Source: Geminocystis sp. GBBB08
GTDB taxonomy: Bacteria; Cyanobacteriota; Cyanobacteriia; Cyanobacteriales; Cyanobacteriaceae
Assembly (NCBI RefSeq): GCF_016743215.1
Contig: NZ_VRZC01000001.1
Location: 1 to 54,921, forward strand
Length of the DNA: 54,921 nucleotides
Direction: 5' to 3'
The position numbers were made by a program, and so were the translations under genes. The notes under the pieces are model-generated. The model did no database searches. It was not told the origin of the DNA and was given only the letters and a program-made list of their open reading frames with translations. Positions 8,778 to 17,549 of the stretch are shown here, piece by piece (position 1 is the stretch's first letter; each line of letters begins with the position of its first letter).

Positions 8778-9671
8778 TTATAATAAGCCCAAATTTTGTA
8801 AATTTTTTTTAACTTCCTCTTGTTGATTAGGAGTTAAATTTGTTAATGGTAATCTCAAACTACCCACATCCCAACCTTGTAGTTGTAGGGCATATTTGAC
8901 GGGAATAGGGTTGGTATTGCAAAATAAAACCTTGAATAAACTATACAATTGTTCTTGAATTTTTTGAGCTAAAGAATTATTCCTATTTTCGTAGGCTTGA
9001 ATCATGGTTTGAATTTCTTTGCCAACTAAATGACTTGCGACACTAACAACTCCAACACTTCCTACCGTCATCATCGGTAAAGTTAAAAAATCTTCTCCTG
9101 AGTAAATAAAAAAATCGGAAGGAGCAATTATTTTTATTCTAGCAGTTTGTTCTAAATCTGCACTAGCTTCTTTTATTGCTACTATATTATCTAAATCCTG
9201 TGCTAATTGAGCAGTGGTTTCCGCTTCTAAATTTTTACCAGTCCTTCCGGGTATATTATATAACATTATCGGCACATCAGGATTAGATTTAGCAATGGCA
9301 CTAAAATGTTGATATAATCCTTCTTGAGGTGGTTTATTATAATAAGGTACAACTTGCAATGAACCATCAATGCCTATTTTAGAGGCTTTTTGAGTATCTT
9401 TAATCGCTTTAGCGGTAGAATTTGAACCCGTACCCATAACTATTTTAGCACGATGACCCACCGCATTTTTAACCACTTTGAGTAATTGATATTTTTCGTC
9501 ATCTTCAAGAGAAGGAGATTCGCCCGTAGTGCCACAAATAACTAAACCGTCACTACCATTATTAACCAAATGATCGGCTAATTTTTCAGCAACACCATAA
9601 TTAACAGATAAATCCTCATGAAAGGGTGTCACCATAGCGGTTAAGACTCTACCAAAAATATAATCACTCAT
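8778..9671 (-). CDS. dapA: 4-hydroxy-tetrahydrodipicolinate synthase
   Basis: This enzyme condenses pyruvate with aspartate semialdehyde in the diaminopimelate/lysine pathway in the cytosol. The N-terminus FGRVLTAMVTPF, the ICGTTGESPSL loop, the tyrosine in MLYNIPGRTG and the Schiff-base lysine in NIVAIKEASAD are all present. I place the start at the ATG at 9671 (MSDYIFGRV, 297 residues); the frame extends three codons further to a TTG at 9680. It lies on the same strand as asd, the preceding enzyme of the pathway, but a Uma2 gene is interposed, breaking the usual asd-dapA adjacency. All expected catalytic residues are intact, in contrast to asd. Confidence 0.97.
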   Translation of the reverse strand: MSDYIFGRVLTAMVTPFHEDLSVNYGVAEKLADHLVNNGSDGLVICGTTGESPSLEDDEKYQLLKVVKNAVGHRAKIVMGTGSNSTAKAIKDTQKASKIGIDGSLQVVPYYNKPPQEGLYQHFSAIAKSNPDVPIMLYNIPGRTGKNLEAETTAQLAQDLDNIVAIKEASADLEQTARIKIIAPSDFFIYSGEDFLTLPMMTVGSVGVVSVASHLVGKEIQTMIQAYENRNNSLAQKIQEQLYSLFKVLFCNTNPIPVKYALQLQGWDVGSLRLPLTNLTPNQQEEVKKNLQNLGLL

Positions 9672-9858
9672 TATTATCAATCAACGGAAGGTTTAAGTAG
9701 GGAACATTGCCCATAATTTAGAATATTATACAATAAACGGACATACGAGAAGTCTCTTAAATAATGTTTTAGTTAAATGCTCAATGAATTATACTGCCCT
9801 AGGCAAAGGGTAGCTGTACAACTTTTGCATAACAGAATCTTAAAAAGATTTTAAGCCC

Positions 9859-10407
9859 TTAACACATTAATTGTTCAACGTTTATGATTATTTGAGGAAA
9901 AGAAAGAGGATTGATGATACCTGTTGTTAAAGTTAATTCAGAAGTGTAATTATTATTTTTGAGATCCCTAAATACTTTTAATTGGGAATTTTTTAAATCC
10001 ACAACCCAATATTCAAGAATACCAGATTGTGCATAAATATCTTTTTTTTCCCCTAAATCTTGATTCAACGTAGTTTGAGAAAATTCAATAATCCAAAAAA
10101 TATCTTCAGGGTAAGGATGATGTTTAAGATATTCTTTCCCTAAAGGTTTTACTATAGCAATATCTGGTTCTGGTTCGGAATTATTGGGGAGTGTAATGGG
10201 TTTAGCATCTCTAATTTTAGCTTTATTTCCTAATAAATTTCTGAGATAATCTCCTGCCTCTGTATTATAATAAGCATGAAGCTCTCTTTCCGGTGACATA
10301 ATAATAATTTCTCCTCTTAATAATTCTACAGATTCACCATCAAATATGCCCTTATCAATAGCGTTATGATAATGTTCTGTTGTCCATTTATAAGTAGTTA
10401 AAGTCAT
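9859..10407 (-). CDS. Uma2 family protein (DUF820, PD-(D/E)XK nuclease fold)
   Basis: The protein is 182 residues if started at the ATG at 10407 (MTLTTYKWTTEHY); the frame extends eight codons further. It has the Uma2 pattern: an N-terminal LLRGEIIIMSPE, then NSEPEPDIAIVKP, then WIIEFSQTTLNQDLGEKKDIYAQSGILEYWVVDL. This family has a restriction-endonuclease-like fold with acidic metal ligands (D in EPDIAIV, E in IIEFS) and is greatly expanded in cyanobacteria, often in mobile or repeat-rich positions. Its biological role is not established. It sits between asd and dapA on the same strand and looks like an insertion into that conserved pair. A second member is at 21964. Confidence 0.92.
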   Translation of the reverse strand: MTLTTYKWTTEHYHNAIDKGIFDGESVELLRGEIIIMSPERELHAYYNTEAGDYLRNLLGNKAKIRDAKPITLPNNSEPEPDIAIVKPLGKEYLKHHPYPEDIFWIIEFSQTTLNQDLGEKKDIYAQSGILEYWVVDLKNSQLKVFRDLKNNNYTSELTLTTGIINPLSFPQIIINVEQLMC

Positions 10408-10713
10408 AATATTCAACTTTTTTTTGAACAATTTTTTCGTGAATCAATATAATCTAAAATTATTTTTTCCAGATTATTCATATCAAGGATAAATCATTAA
10501 TATTGATAAAGTCTAATCAACTTTGTGTTAAAGATTCTAATGGAGGAGTTTATAATTCATTAATGGGCGAACTCCAGAGTAATATTACCAAAATGTTTTG
10601 ATAATAAACCCCATAAGCACTCGACTTGGAAAAGATCATCTTGTAAATATATTTTGATTAATTCCTCTGACGAATAGTTAATACCTGCTAGTAATTCAAC
10701 ACATTAAAATTAA

Positions 10714-11727
10714 TTAGTTTTTTTCGTTTATCAATAACTCCGCAATTTGCACTGCATTTAACGCCGCACCTTTACGAATTTGATCACCGCATAACCATAA
10801 CTCGATGGCATTTGGGTTAGAAATATCTTGCCTAATTCTACCTACTAAAACATCATCTTTTCCAGTGGCATCTATAGGCATAGGAAAATAATTTTTATCC
10901 CAATCTTCTAATAATTTTACCCCCAAAGATTGAACAATAATTTCTCTTGCTTTATCTATAGAAAAAGGTTGCTCAAATTCAAGATTAATCGCTTCAGAAT
11001 GAGCTCTTAATACAGGCACTCTCACACAAGTTGCACTAATACGCAAAGAATCATCATGGAAAATTTTACGAGTTTCATTAACCATTTTCATCTCTTCTTC
11101 ACAATAATTATTATCAGTAATAGGTGAATTATGAGGAAATAAATTGAAAGCTAAAGGATAAGGCAACACTTCTGCTACAGGATTTTCTCCTTTTAAAATG
11201 GCTTGAGATTGAATTTTTACTTCCTCCATCGCCCTTGCACCTGCACCACTGGCAGATTGATAAGTAGAAACTATAATTCTTTTAATAGGCTGAATTTGAT
11301 GTAAAGGATAGATAGCAACCCCCATTAAAATAGTTGTAAAATTAGGGTTAGCAATGATTCCTTGATGGGTTAAAGCATCTTTAGGATTAATTTCAGGTAC
11401 AACTAAAGGAACGTCAGGATTCAGGCGAAAAGCACTAGAATTATCAATCATCACTGCACCTGATGAGACTATCGTATTCGCCCAGTGTTTAGAAGTCGAG
11501 CCTCCTGCGGATGCTAACACTATATCAACATCTTTGAAGGAATTTTGCTCAACAGCTTGAACTTCGATTAATTCGTCTTTAAAGGCTATTTTTTGCCCAG
11601 CCGAGCGAGGAGAAGATAATAATTTTAATTCTTTTATCGGAAAATTACGCTCAATCAATAAATCAATAATTTCTGTACCAACTGCCCCCGTTGCCCCTAA
11701 AATAGCAACATTAACTTGATTAGACAA
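10714..11727 (-). CDS. asd: Aspartate-semialdehyde dehydrogenase, catalytic cysteine replaced by phenylalanine
   Basis: The 337-residue protein matches cyanobacterial Asd along its whole length: GATGAVGTEI nucleotide-binding loop, LASAGGSTSK, IDNSSAFR, YQSASGAGARAMEE, NETRKIF, VRVPVLRAHSEA (catalytic His) and GDQIRKGAALNAVQIAE. Asd makes aspartate semialdehyde for lysine, threonine and methionine synthesis. The active-site motif, normally NPNC(T/S)TI with the acyl-forming cysteine, reads NPNFTTILMG here: residue 130 is Phe, codon TTT at 11338-11340. A single G to T change from TGT would explain it. As family knowledge, loss of this cysteine abolishes activity, yet the gene is otherwise undamaged and usually single-copy and essential, so a sequencing error must be considered. 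Downstream are a Uma2 gene, dapA and rnj. Confidence 0.95.
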   Translation of the reverse strand: MSNQVNVAILGATGAVGTEIIDLLIERNFPIKELKLLSSPRSAGQKIAFKDELIEVQAVEQNSFKDVDIVLASAGGSTSKHWANTIVSSGAVMIDNSSAFRLNPDVPLVVPEINPKDALTHQGIIANPNFTTILMGVAIYPLHQIQPIKRIIVSTYQSASGAGARAMEEVKIQSQAILKGENPVAEVLPYPLAFNLFPHNSPITDNNYCEEEMKMVNETRKIFHDDSLRISATCVRVPVLRAHSEAINLEFEQPFSIDKAREIIVQSLGVKLLEDWDKNYFPMPIDATGKDDVLVGRIRQDISNPNAIELWLCGDQIRKGAALNAVQIAELLINEKN

Positions 11728-11834
11728 ATAATTTTCCTCCTAATATTATATAACGGTTGTTCCTTGAATTTCTCTTAACTAGAGAAATTTTTGCAATCAT
11801 TTTCCTCTAATTATAAATCAATTATTTCTATAGT

Positions 11835-12551
11835 TTATTTGTGAATTTCTACATAAAGACTTTCGTCACTGCGAATAGCTAAATCTAATCTATAAACTTC
11901 AGGGATTGATCCTTCTCGAAATTTACATTTGACTACACTTTCTGGTTTAAATCCTGCCGCTACTGCTATAGTCTGAATTTCCTCAAAATCATAAATCCAT
12001 TGATGTCCCCAAAATCGAAAAATTTGATTAACCATCCACGCTTTACGTTGAGGCGGATTTTTAAATCCCATATTAGTGAGATTCTGGTGATGTTGTTGAT
12101 AAAAATTATTACTACTATCTAAATACCCAGAAACATATAAATATAAATCGGGTGTACTTAATCGTAAAATTCCATCAGGCTTAAGAAGTCTTCTAATTTC
12201 TTTTAACCATTCTACGGCTTGTTGTAAGCTAATATGTTCTATGAAATGTTCAGAAAAAGCATAATCAAAAACCTCATCATCAATGGGTATTTTCTGAGTT
12301 TGATCACATTGTAGGTAATAGGTATCTTCCCCAACACTAATTAAATTTCCTGCCTTTGATTGATTTCCTAATTCGTCTGTAATCGAAAGATAATCCATAT
12401 TTAACCAACCAGAATGTAAGTTTAAACCAGAGCCACAATGAATACCTCGCAACCCCAATTCTTGAATATCACTAGCGGTTAATGGAAGGAATTTAAAAGG
12501 CACACTTTTTATAGCATTTTTTACAGGGATTATTTTTTGATTAGAAGTCAT
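11835..12551 (-). CDS. Class I SAM-dependent methyltransferase
   Basis: The 238-residue cytosolic protein has the Methyltransf_11-like layout: a short, glycine-containing motif I region (RGIHCGSGLNLHSGWLNMD near 35-53), a central FDYAFSEHFIEHIS motif with the usual acidic/EH pair, and RLLKPDGILRLSTPDL after it. The C-terminal half carries FRFWGHQWIYDFEEIQTIAVAAGF, common in sugar- or glycan-linked methyltransferases. The substrate cannot be told from the sequence. It is a minus-strand gene between psb27 and asd, 107 bases upstream of asd, and appears intact. Fold assignment is confident and function is not. Confidence 0.85.
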   Translation of the reverse strand: MTSNQKIIPVKNAIKSVPFKFLPLTASDIQELGLRGIHCGSGLNLHSGWLNMDYLSITDELGNQSKAGNLISVGEDTYYLQCDQTQKIPIDDEVFDYAFSEHFIEHISLQQAVEWLKEIRRLLKPDGILRLSTPDLYLYVSGYLDSSNNFYQQHHQNLTNMGFKNPPQRKAWMVNQIFRFWGHQWIYDFEEIQTIAVAAGFKPESVVKCKFREGSIPEVYRLDLAIRSDESLYVEIHK

Positions 12552-12739
12552 AGAAAATTTTATTAAGGGATTCTAATGAAAAAAGCCTCTCTTCATTCTT
12601 AAAATTTAGGAAAGAAAACTTATTGACCAATTTATATTAATATGATAACCGAATATACATTTCTAAAAATAAACTCATCAAAGGCTTAATGCTTTACTAC
12701 AAGCTAAAATTAATTGTTAATTGTTAATTGTTAATTGCC

Positions 12740-13150
12740 CTAGTATCCTTTTTTGAGAGCAAATTCTACTTGTTTAAACTCTTGATTAAGACGAGTTTTT
12801 AATTTTTCTGGTAAAGGGCGATTACCGTAAGAAGTATAATAACCGGCAATGGAATTTAAAGCAGTTTGCATAGTAGTAAAAGATTTTAAACCACTATAAT
12901 TGCTATTTTTACGATAACGAGCAATATAGTCATTAATTTGATTTCTAGCTTCTTTTTGAGTCGCTTTTTTAGTTTCGATGTCAGCATCGGTAGGAAGCTC
13001 GATAGCAGTAGTTAAAGTTTCTAAAACACTTAAAGTATCATCTGTATAATTACCTGTTAAATTAGCTGAGGCGACATCTATATAGCTTAAAAAACTAATA
13101 GTTATTATTAATACAAATACAAATAGCTTTGATAGATAAGATTTAATCAT
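12740..13150 (-). CDS. psb27: Photosystem II assembly protein Psb27, without a lipobox cysteine
   Basis: The 136-residue protein is recognisable from LTGNYTDDTLSVLETL, ARNQINDYIARYR, GLKSFTTMQTALNSIAGYYTSYG and RPLPEKLKTRL. Psb27 is a lumenal four-helix protein that binds CP43 in assembling or repairing photosystem II and keeps the oxygen-evolving cluster site open. The N-terminus is a signal peptide (KLFVFVLIITISFLSYIDVASA). Most cyanobacterial Psb27 proteins are lipoproteins with a Cys just before the LTGNY region. Here the sequence is VASANLTGNY with no cysteine, so it would be cleaved by the general signal peptidase after ASA and be soluble. The gene is monocistronic, with TTAATTG repeats at 12715-12735 just after its stop. 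Confidence 0.93.
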   Translation of the reverse strand: MIKSYLSKLFVFVLIITISFLSYIDVASANLTGNYTDDTLSVLETLTTAIELPTDADIETKKATQKEARNQINDYIARYRKNSNYSGLKSFTTMQTALNSIAGYYTSYGNRPLPEKLKTRLNQEFKQVEFALKKGY

Positions 13151-13209
13151 GATTATTGATATACATATTTTTTATTTTTCCTGATTTTATCAGTTAAAGG
13201 GATCAATAA

Positions 13210-13308
13210 TAGACCTCTTAAGTAATTCGTACAAAATACAAAAAGTCAGAGAAAAAACAGATAATTTCCCTTCTAAATCAATTTTATTTTTAATGAATAC
13301 AAGAGGTC
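13210..13308. repeat. MITE-like element, TAGACCTCTT terminal inverted repeats
   Basis: TAGACCTCTT at 13210-13219 is matched by AAGAGGTC at 13301-13308, enclosing an AT-rich non-coding core. Two other elements of 95-115 bases with related ends occur at 23417-23529 and 28355-28450, all intergenic. The cores differ, which is common for small non-autonomous elements that share only their ends. Mobility is inferred. Confidence 0.45.
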
Positions 13309-13312
13309 AATT

Positions 13313-14044
13313 TTAAGTCCATGCGTGAAAAATGGCTCTGTCTTTTCTCCATTTAACTAATTCGGCTTTTTTGAAACCTGCTGTTAATAACCATGATTTT
13401 ACTAAGGCAATATTTGCACCAGTCCAATTTGTAACATCTTTACTTAATTCATTAGTAGGATAAAATCGCATTAAAGGTTGAGGAAATAAACTAAGAAATA
13501 AACTAATATGAGTTTCTAAAACTAATAATTCTTTAGTGACACTTCTTACTTTTTCAAGGGCAAATAAAGGGTATTTCATATGATATAAAACCCCTAAAAA
13601 AAATACGACATCAAAACTTCCAATTTTGTCAGGAGTTAAGTCTAAAACATCTATATTATAATCTTCCACTTGAGAATTATATATTTTTCTAGCTAATTCA
13701 AATCCCTGTTTTCCTGCTCCAAAATCACGCCAAAAATTATGATCTAAACCATATAATTCTCTTTGTTCCCAAATGAAAGAATCTGTAGCTAAAACTCTTT
13801 TTGCACCTCTTTTTTCCGCCGAAAATGAGTAAAATCCATCCCAAGCACCAACATCTAAAACGGTTTTATTGCTTAAATCTTCAGGAATACTCCTTAAAAT
13901 CCACTGCTGAAATTTACGGCAAAATTGACCTTCTTTTCCTTCTTTTGTGACTACATTGTTCCCAAAATCAAGATAATGATGCCAATATTTGACTTTTGCG
14001 ACTTCTTGTGCCAAATCAGAGGAATTTAACTCACTTAATTTCAT
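13313..14044 (-). CDS. DUF1698/CmoB-like SAM-dependent methyltransferase
   Basis: The 243-residue protein has the methyltransferase motif I in KTVLDVGAWDGFYSFSAEKRGA (about 60-81), the acidic motif II in RVLATDSF, and FDVVFFLGVLYHMKYPLFALEKV near 155, which is the characteristic GVLYH.K.P segment of the DUF1698/CmoB group. CmoB makes the carboxymethoxyuridine tRNA modification, but many proteins of this group in cyanobacteria act on other substrates. No CmoA partner is visible here, so I do not assign tRNA modification. The start at 14044 (MKLSELNSSDLAQEV) is natural. It is divergent from purF, sharing a 164-base promoter region. Confidence 0.85.
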   Translation of the reverse strand: MKLSELNSSDLAQEVAKVKYWHHYLDFGNNVVTKEGKEGQFCRKFQQWILRSIPEDLSNKTVLDVGAWDGFYSFSAEKRGAKRVLATDSFIWEQRELYGLDHNFWRDFGAGKQGFELARKIYNSQVEDYNIDVLDLTPDKIGSFDVVFFLGVLYHMKYPLFALEKVRSVTKELLVLETHISLFLSLFPQPLMRFYPTNELSKDVTNWTGANIALVKSWLLTAGFKKAELVKWRKDRAIFHAWT

Positions 14045-14148
14045 AATAATTTTATCTTGGATTGTTAATCATTATAAATTAACCATTGATCAAAAGTTTA
14101 AGAATTGGTTAAAGAAAATGAAAATAATGCCCTAAAAGTCTGTTAAGA

Positions 14149-14176
14149 TTGACCTTGTGCAAGATTAAAATATGTA
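14149..14176 (+). promoter_or_regulatory. Possible sigma-70 promoter for purF
   Basis: TTGACC at 14149-14154 and TATGTA at 14171-14176 are separated by 16 bases and lie 32 bases upstream of the purF ATG. The match to the -10 consensus is moderate. No purine-type riboswitch or PurR-like palindrome is visible here. Confidence 0.35.
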
Positions 14177-14208
14177 ACTAAGCAGGTAGAGAAAATCTGG
14201 GACACAAT

Positions 14209-15684
14209 ATGAAGGACAACCAATACAATGTAACTGATAAACATTTCCTCGTCCAAAGAGGGGACAAGCCAGAAGAAGCCTGTGGTGTTTTTGGAGTTTA
14301 TGCTCCTGAAGAAATTGTCGCCAAACTAGCTTATTTTGGATTATATGCACTACAACATCGAGGGCAAGAATCTGCGGGAATAGCGACTTTTGACGGAGAG
14401 GCCTGTTATTGTTACAAAAACATGGGGTTAGTCTCGCAAGTTTTCAGTGAATCTATCTTAACCAATTTACCAGGAAAAATCGCTATCGGTCATACCCGTT
14501 ATTCCACTACCGGCTCTAGTTTACAAACAAATGCACAACCGGCGGTAATTAACACCCGATTAGGAAAATTAGCCCTGGCACATAACGGCAATTTAGTTAA
14601 TACTGTAGAATTAAGAGCCGAATTAAAGAAGCGTAATTGTCAGTTTATCACCACTACGGATTCAGAAATGATTGCTTTAATGATGGGTAAAGAAATTGAT
14701 AGCGGAAAAGATTGGCTAGAAGCCGCTATTAGTGCTTTTAAATGGTGTCAAGGCGCTTATAGTTTAGTTATAGGTACATCCGTCGGTATAATAGGAGTAA
14801 GAGATCCTCACGGTATTCGTCCTTTAGTTATCGGTAAAATGGAAGAAGAAGGCAACCCCATCCGCTATGTATTAGCCTCTGAAACCTGTGCTTTAGATAT
14901 TATCGGTGCTGAATATATTCGAGATGTTAACCCCGGAGAATTGGTTTGGATTACCGAAGAGGGTTTATCTTCTATTCAGTGGGCTGAAAAACCACAACAT
15001 AAACTCTGCGTATTTGAGATGATTTATTTTGCCCGTCCTGATAGTATTATGGGGAATGATAGCCTCTACGCTTATCGGTTAAGATTAGGAGAACAATTGG
15101 CAAAAGAATCTGTTGTCGATGCTGATATGGTAATGGGTGTACCAGATTCAGGTATTCCAGCCGCCATCGGCTATTCCCGTTATACAGGTATTACCTATCA
15201 AGAAGGATTGATTAAAAATCGCTATGTAGGACGAACTTTTATACAACCTACTCAACACATGAGAGAACATGGGATTAAAATGAAACTTAATCCCCTCAAA
15301 GATGTTTTAGCAGGAAAACGCATTATCATTATCGATGACTCTATCGTGCGCGGTACTACTAGCCGTAAAATAGTTCGTGCCTTAAGAGATGCCGGAGCAA
15401 AAGAAGTACACATGAAGATTTCTTCTCCTCCCGTTACTCATCCTTGTTTTTATGGTATTGATACCGATAGTCAAGATCATCTTATTGCAGCGACTAGAAG
15501 TGTCGATGATATAGCTAAACAGATAGAAGTAGATACTTTAACCTATTTATCTCAAGAAGGAATGTTAAAAGTTACCAACGAAAATCCTCAAAGTTTTTGT
15601 ACAGCTTGTTTTAACGGTAATTATCCCATCAATATTCCTGAAGAGATCAAAAGATCTAAATTAGTTTTAGAAACGGTATCTTAA
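14209..15684 (+). CDS. purF: Amidophosphoribosyltransferase
   Basis: PurF transfers glutamine amide nitrogen to PRPP, the committed step of purine synthesis. The 491-residue precursor has a 24-residue propeptide before Cys25 (EEACGVFGVY), the N-terminal nucleophile exposed after cleavage. The glutaminase domain includes LQHRGQESAGIA, GHTRYSTTG and LAHNGNLVN. The phosphoribosyltransferase part has the PRPP loop IIIIDDSIVRGTTSRKIV near 370-387. C-terminal SFCTACFNGNYPI, with CVFEMIYFARPDS upstream, supplies cysteines typical of the Bacillus-type Fe-S PurF. The gene is on the plus strand, isolated between minus-strand genes. An AGTTGA/TCAACT inverted repeat immediately follows the stop (15685-15702). 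It appears fully functional. Confidence 0.98.
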   Translation: MKDNQYNVTDKHFLVQRGDKPEEACGVFGVYAPEEIVAKLAYFGLYALQHRGQESAGIATFDGEACYCYKNMGLVSQVFSESILTNLPGKIAIGHTRYSTTGSSLQTNAQPAVINTRLGKLALAHNGNLVNTVELRAELKKRNCQFITTTDSEMIALMMGKEIDSGKDWLEAAISAFKWCQGAYSLVIGTSVGIIGVRDPHGIRPLVIGKMEEEGNPIRYVLASETCALDIIGAEYIRDVNPGELVWITEEGLSSIQWAEKPQHKLCVFEMIYFARPDSIMGNDSLYAYRLRLGEQLAKESVVDADMVMGVPDSGIPAAIGYSRYTGITYQEGLIKNRYVGRTFIQPTQHMREHGIKMKLNPLKDVLAGKRIIIIDDSIVRGTTSRKIVRALRDAGAKEVHMKISSPPVTHPCFYGIDTDSQDHLIAATRSVDDIAKQIEVDTLTYLSQEGMLKVTNENPQSFCTACFNGNYPINIPEEIKRSKLVLETVS

Positions 15685-15762
15685 AGTTGAGGGGCATCAA
15701 CTATAATCAATAACGTAAGGCGATGCACTACCTACAATTTTTGCTCTGTAAACTAACCTTAT

Positions 15763-16950
15763 TTATTTACTAACAGTAGTAAATTTTATTTTCAGGTAGT
15801 CATCCTCCATTTTTGCCCCTGAAGGAGTTAAAGTGGCTAATGCTTGAGGTAAAACTAAATTACGGCGATGATTACCAATTCTTACATTTAACTCATCACC
15901 TGTTTTATTAAGTTTGATTTGTTGTTTAGGAATGCTAGGAAGATATAACTCTAAACTGTAACTGTTATCCACTTGTACAACTCTGATCGTATTTTCTGCA
16001 TAATAAACTTTACTAGGATCTTCATCCCCATGATAAAGTATATCTTTTAACTTTTCAAGGGCTTTTAACCCACACATTTCCTCAGAAAATAAGGGAGCTT
16101 CTTTAATGGGTAATGGATGAAAATTATCATAGATTTCTTGTTTATAAATAGCTTGATTTTCTTTCCATTTTTGGAAAAACGGATCTTCGACTTCATCAGG
16201 GATAATGCGATTAGCAATAATTAGATCAGTAGAAACGTTATATAAACTTAAATAAGCATGAGCCCTTAAAGACTCTTTGATGACCATTTTTTCAGGATTT
16301 GTTACCAATCTAACAGAGGTTTGAGTGTTATCTGTTAAAACTTTCTCAAGGGCTTCTATTTGTTGATAAAATTCATAAGGTGCGTCCATAACTTCATTAG
16401 TAGGCAACGAAAATCCTGCTATGGGCTTAAAAATTGGCTCAAATAAAGGGCGTAAAGCGGCAGACATAGTTTGAAAAGGTTTATAAAATCTCCTCATATA
16501 CCAGCCACTTACTTCAGGAAGACTTAATAATCTTAAGGCGGTGCCAGTGGGTGCAGAATCAATAATTAAAACATCGAAATCCCCTTCATCATAATGTCTT
16601 TTCATCCGCACTAATCCAAAAATTTCATCCATACCCGGAAGGATTGCCAATTCTTCAGCTTGTACCCCATCCAGTCCTCTAGCTTGTAATACTTCCGTTA
16701 TGTATCTTTTAACAGCCCCCCAATTACCTTCTAATTCCATCAGAGCATCCAATTCTGCCCCCCAAAGGTTCTTAACTACACGTTGGGGATCATGGCCTAA
16801 TTCCATGTCAAAGCTATCAGCTAAAGAGTGAGCAGGATCAGTACTTAATACTAAAGTTTTATAGCCTAATTCGGCACATTTAAGACCTGTAGCGGCAGCA
16901 ACGGATGTTTTACCGACTCCACCCTTTCCTGTCATTAAAATTACACGCAT
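15763..16950 (-). CDS. ArsA/Get3-family ATPase with C-terminal HSP20-like domain
   Basis: The 395-residue P-loop ATPase has the deviant Walker [10 protein letters not shown] at 8-16, switch motif [13 protein letters not shown] near 41-53, and [21 protein letters not shown] near 130. The last 75 residues or so ([40 protein letters not shown]) form a small alpha-crystallin/HSP20-like beta sandwich, the ArsA-HSP20 arrangement typical of cyanobacteria and plastids. Bacterial proteins of this type are annotated as arsenical pump ATPases, but no arsB or arsenite-responsive gene is nearby. The eukaryotic relative Get3 targets tail-anchored membrane proteins and acts as a chaperone, so a thylakoid protein-targeting role is an inference worth considering. 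It lies next to linker and Vipp1 genes. Confidence 0.93.
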   Translation of the reverse strand: MRVILMTGKGGVGKTSVAAATGLKCAELGYKTLVLSTDPAHSLADSFDMELGHDPQRVVKNLWGAELDALMELEGNWGAVKRYITEVLQARGLDGVQAEELAILPGMDEIFGLVRMKRHYDEGDFDVLIIDSAPTGTALRLLSLPEVSGWYMRRFYKPFQTMSAALRPLFEPIFKPIAGFSLPTNEVMDAPYEFYQQIEALEKVLTDNTQTSVRLVTNPEKMVIKESLRAHAYLSLYNVSTDLIIANRIIPDEVEDPFFQKWKENQAIYKQEIYDNFHPLPIKEAPLFSEEMCGLKALEKLKDILYHGDEDPSKVYYAENTIRVVQVDNSYSLELYLPSIPKQQIKLNKTGDELNVRIGNHRRNLVLPQALATLTPSGAKMEDDYLKIKFTTVSK

Positions 16951-17092
16951 TATATTTTTCCCAACTAAAGTTAATTTTTTTTAAACAATTCCCTCTTTCT
17001 TTAAAATATAACGTTTTGTTACAATATTTTTTACCTATCCACTTATCTTGAACCTTATTTTAAAATTAAAGTTCCAGTTTTATGGGACCTAT

Positions 17093-17437
17093 TTACCCTT
17101 TATTTTTCTTTGGTTCAAATTTAGTAATCATAGCACCGTGTCTTTCCCAATAATCTTTCAGTTGATGATGTAAAGGAGTATATAAACTGGCTTTTGCTTG
17201 GTAAAGAATTACTTGACGGTGATTACCTATCGATAATTTTTTGATGGATTCCACAGAAATTAAACTACCGCCTAATGTAGTGATATAGCCCTCGAAACGC
17301 TCTACCATTGAATATTCAACAGTTTCCAAAAGAAAAAAATTTCCCGAACAAATTAAATGCCTACTTTTAATCCAAATTTGCAGTTTTTTAGTAGCACAAG
17401 TTGCCGAAATTTTACCTATTAAGGTGTGATTACTCAT
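17093..17437 (-). CDS. Conserved-looking small protein of unknown function
   Basis: I start this 114-residue protein at the ATG at 17437 (MSNHTLIGKISATCATKK); the frame extends 13 codons upstream through repeat DNA. It has alternating beta-type hydrophobics at the N-terminus (LQIWIKSRHLICSGNFFLLETVEY), a central helix (YSMVERFEGYITTLGG), then SIGNHRQVILYQAKASLYTPLHHQLKDYWERHG and a basic tail. No signal peptide or membrane segment is seen. I do not recognise the family. It lies between the ArsA-like ATPase and a phycobilisome linker on the same strand. Its size and basic nature would fit a small phycobilisome-associated or chaperone-linked protein, but that rests on position only. Confidence 0.6.
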   Translation of the reverse strand: MSNHTLIGKISATCATKKLQIWIKSRHLICSGNFFLLETVEYSMVERFEGYITTLGGSLISVESIKKLSIGNHRQVILYQAKASLYTPLHHQLKDYWERHGAMITKFEPKKNKG

Positions 17438-17549
17438 AAAGAAATGAGAAATGAAGAATGAGGAATCAGAAATCAAAAATCAGAAATTAACAATAATTAC
17501 TTACTTATTACCTATTACTTATATAACTTCAAATTTATTTTTTTAACAC

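Noticed and set aside
10560-10713. Short open stretch on the minus strand (ELLAGINYSSEELIKIYLQDD ...) between asd and the Uma2 gene
   Set aside because: About 45 codons without a start codon and no family I recognise. It may be a gene fragment but I cannot support it.
15685-15702. Terminator after purF
   Set aside because: The stem is only 6 bp and no T-run follows, so I mention it only in the purF entry.
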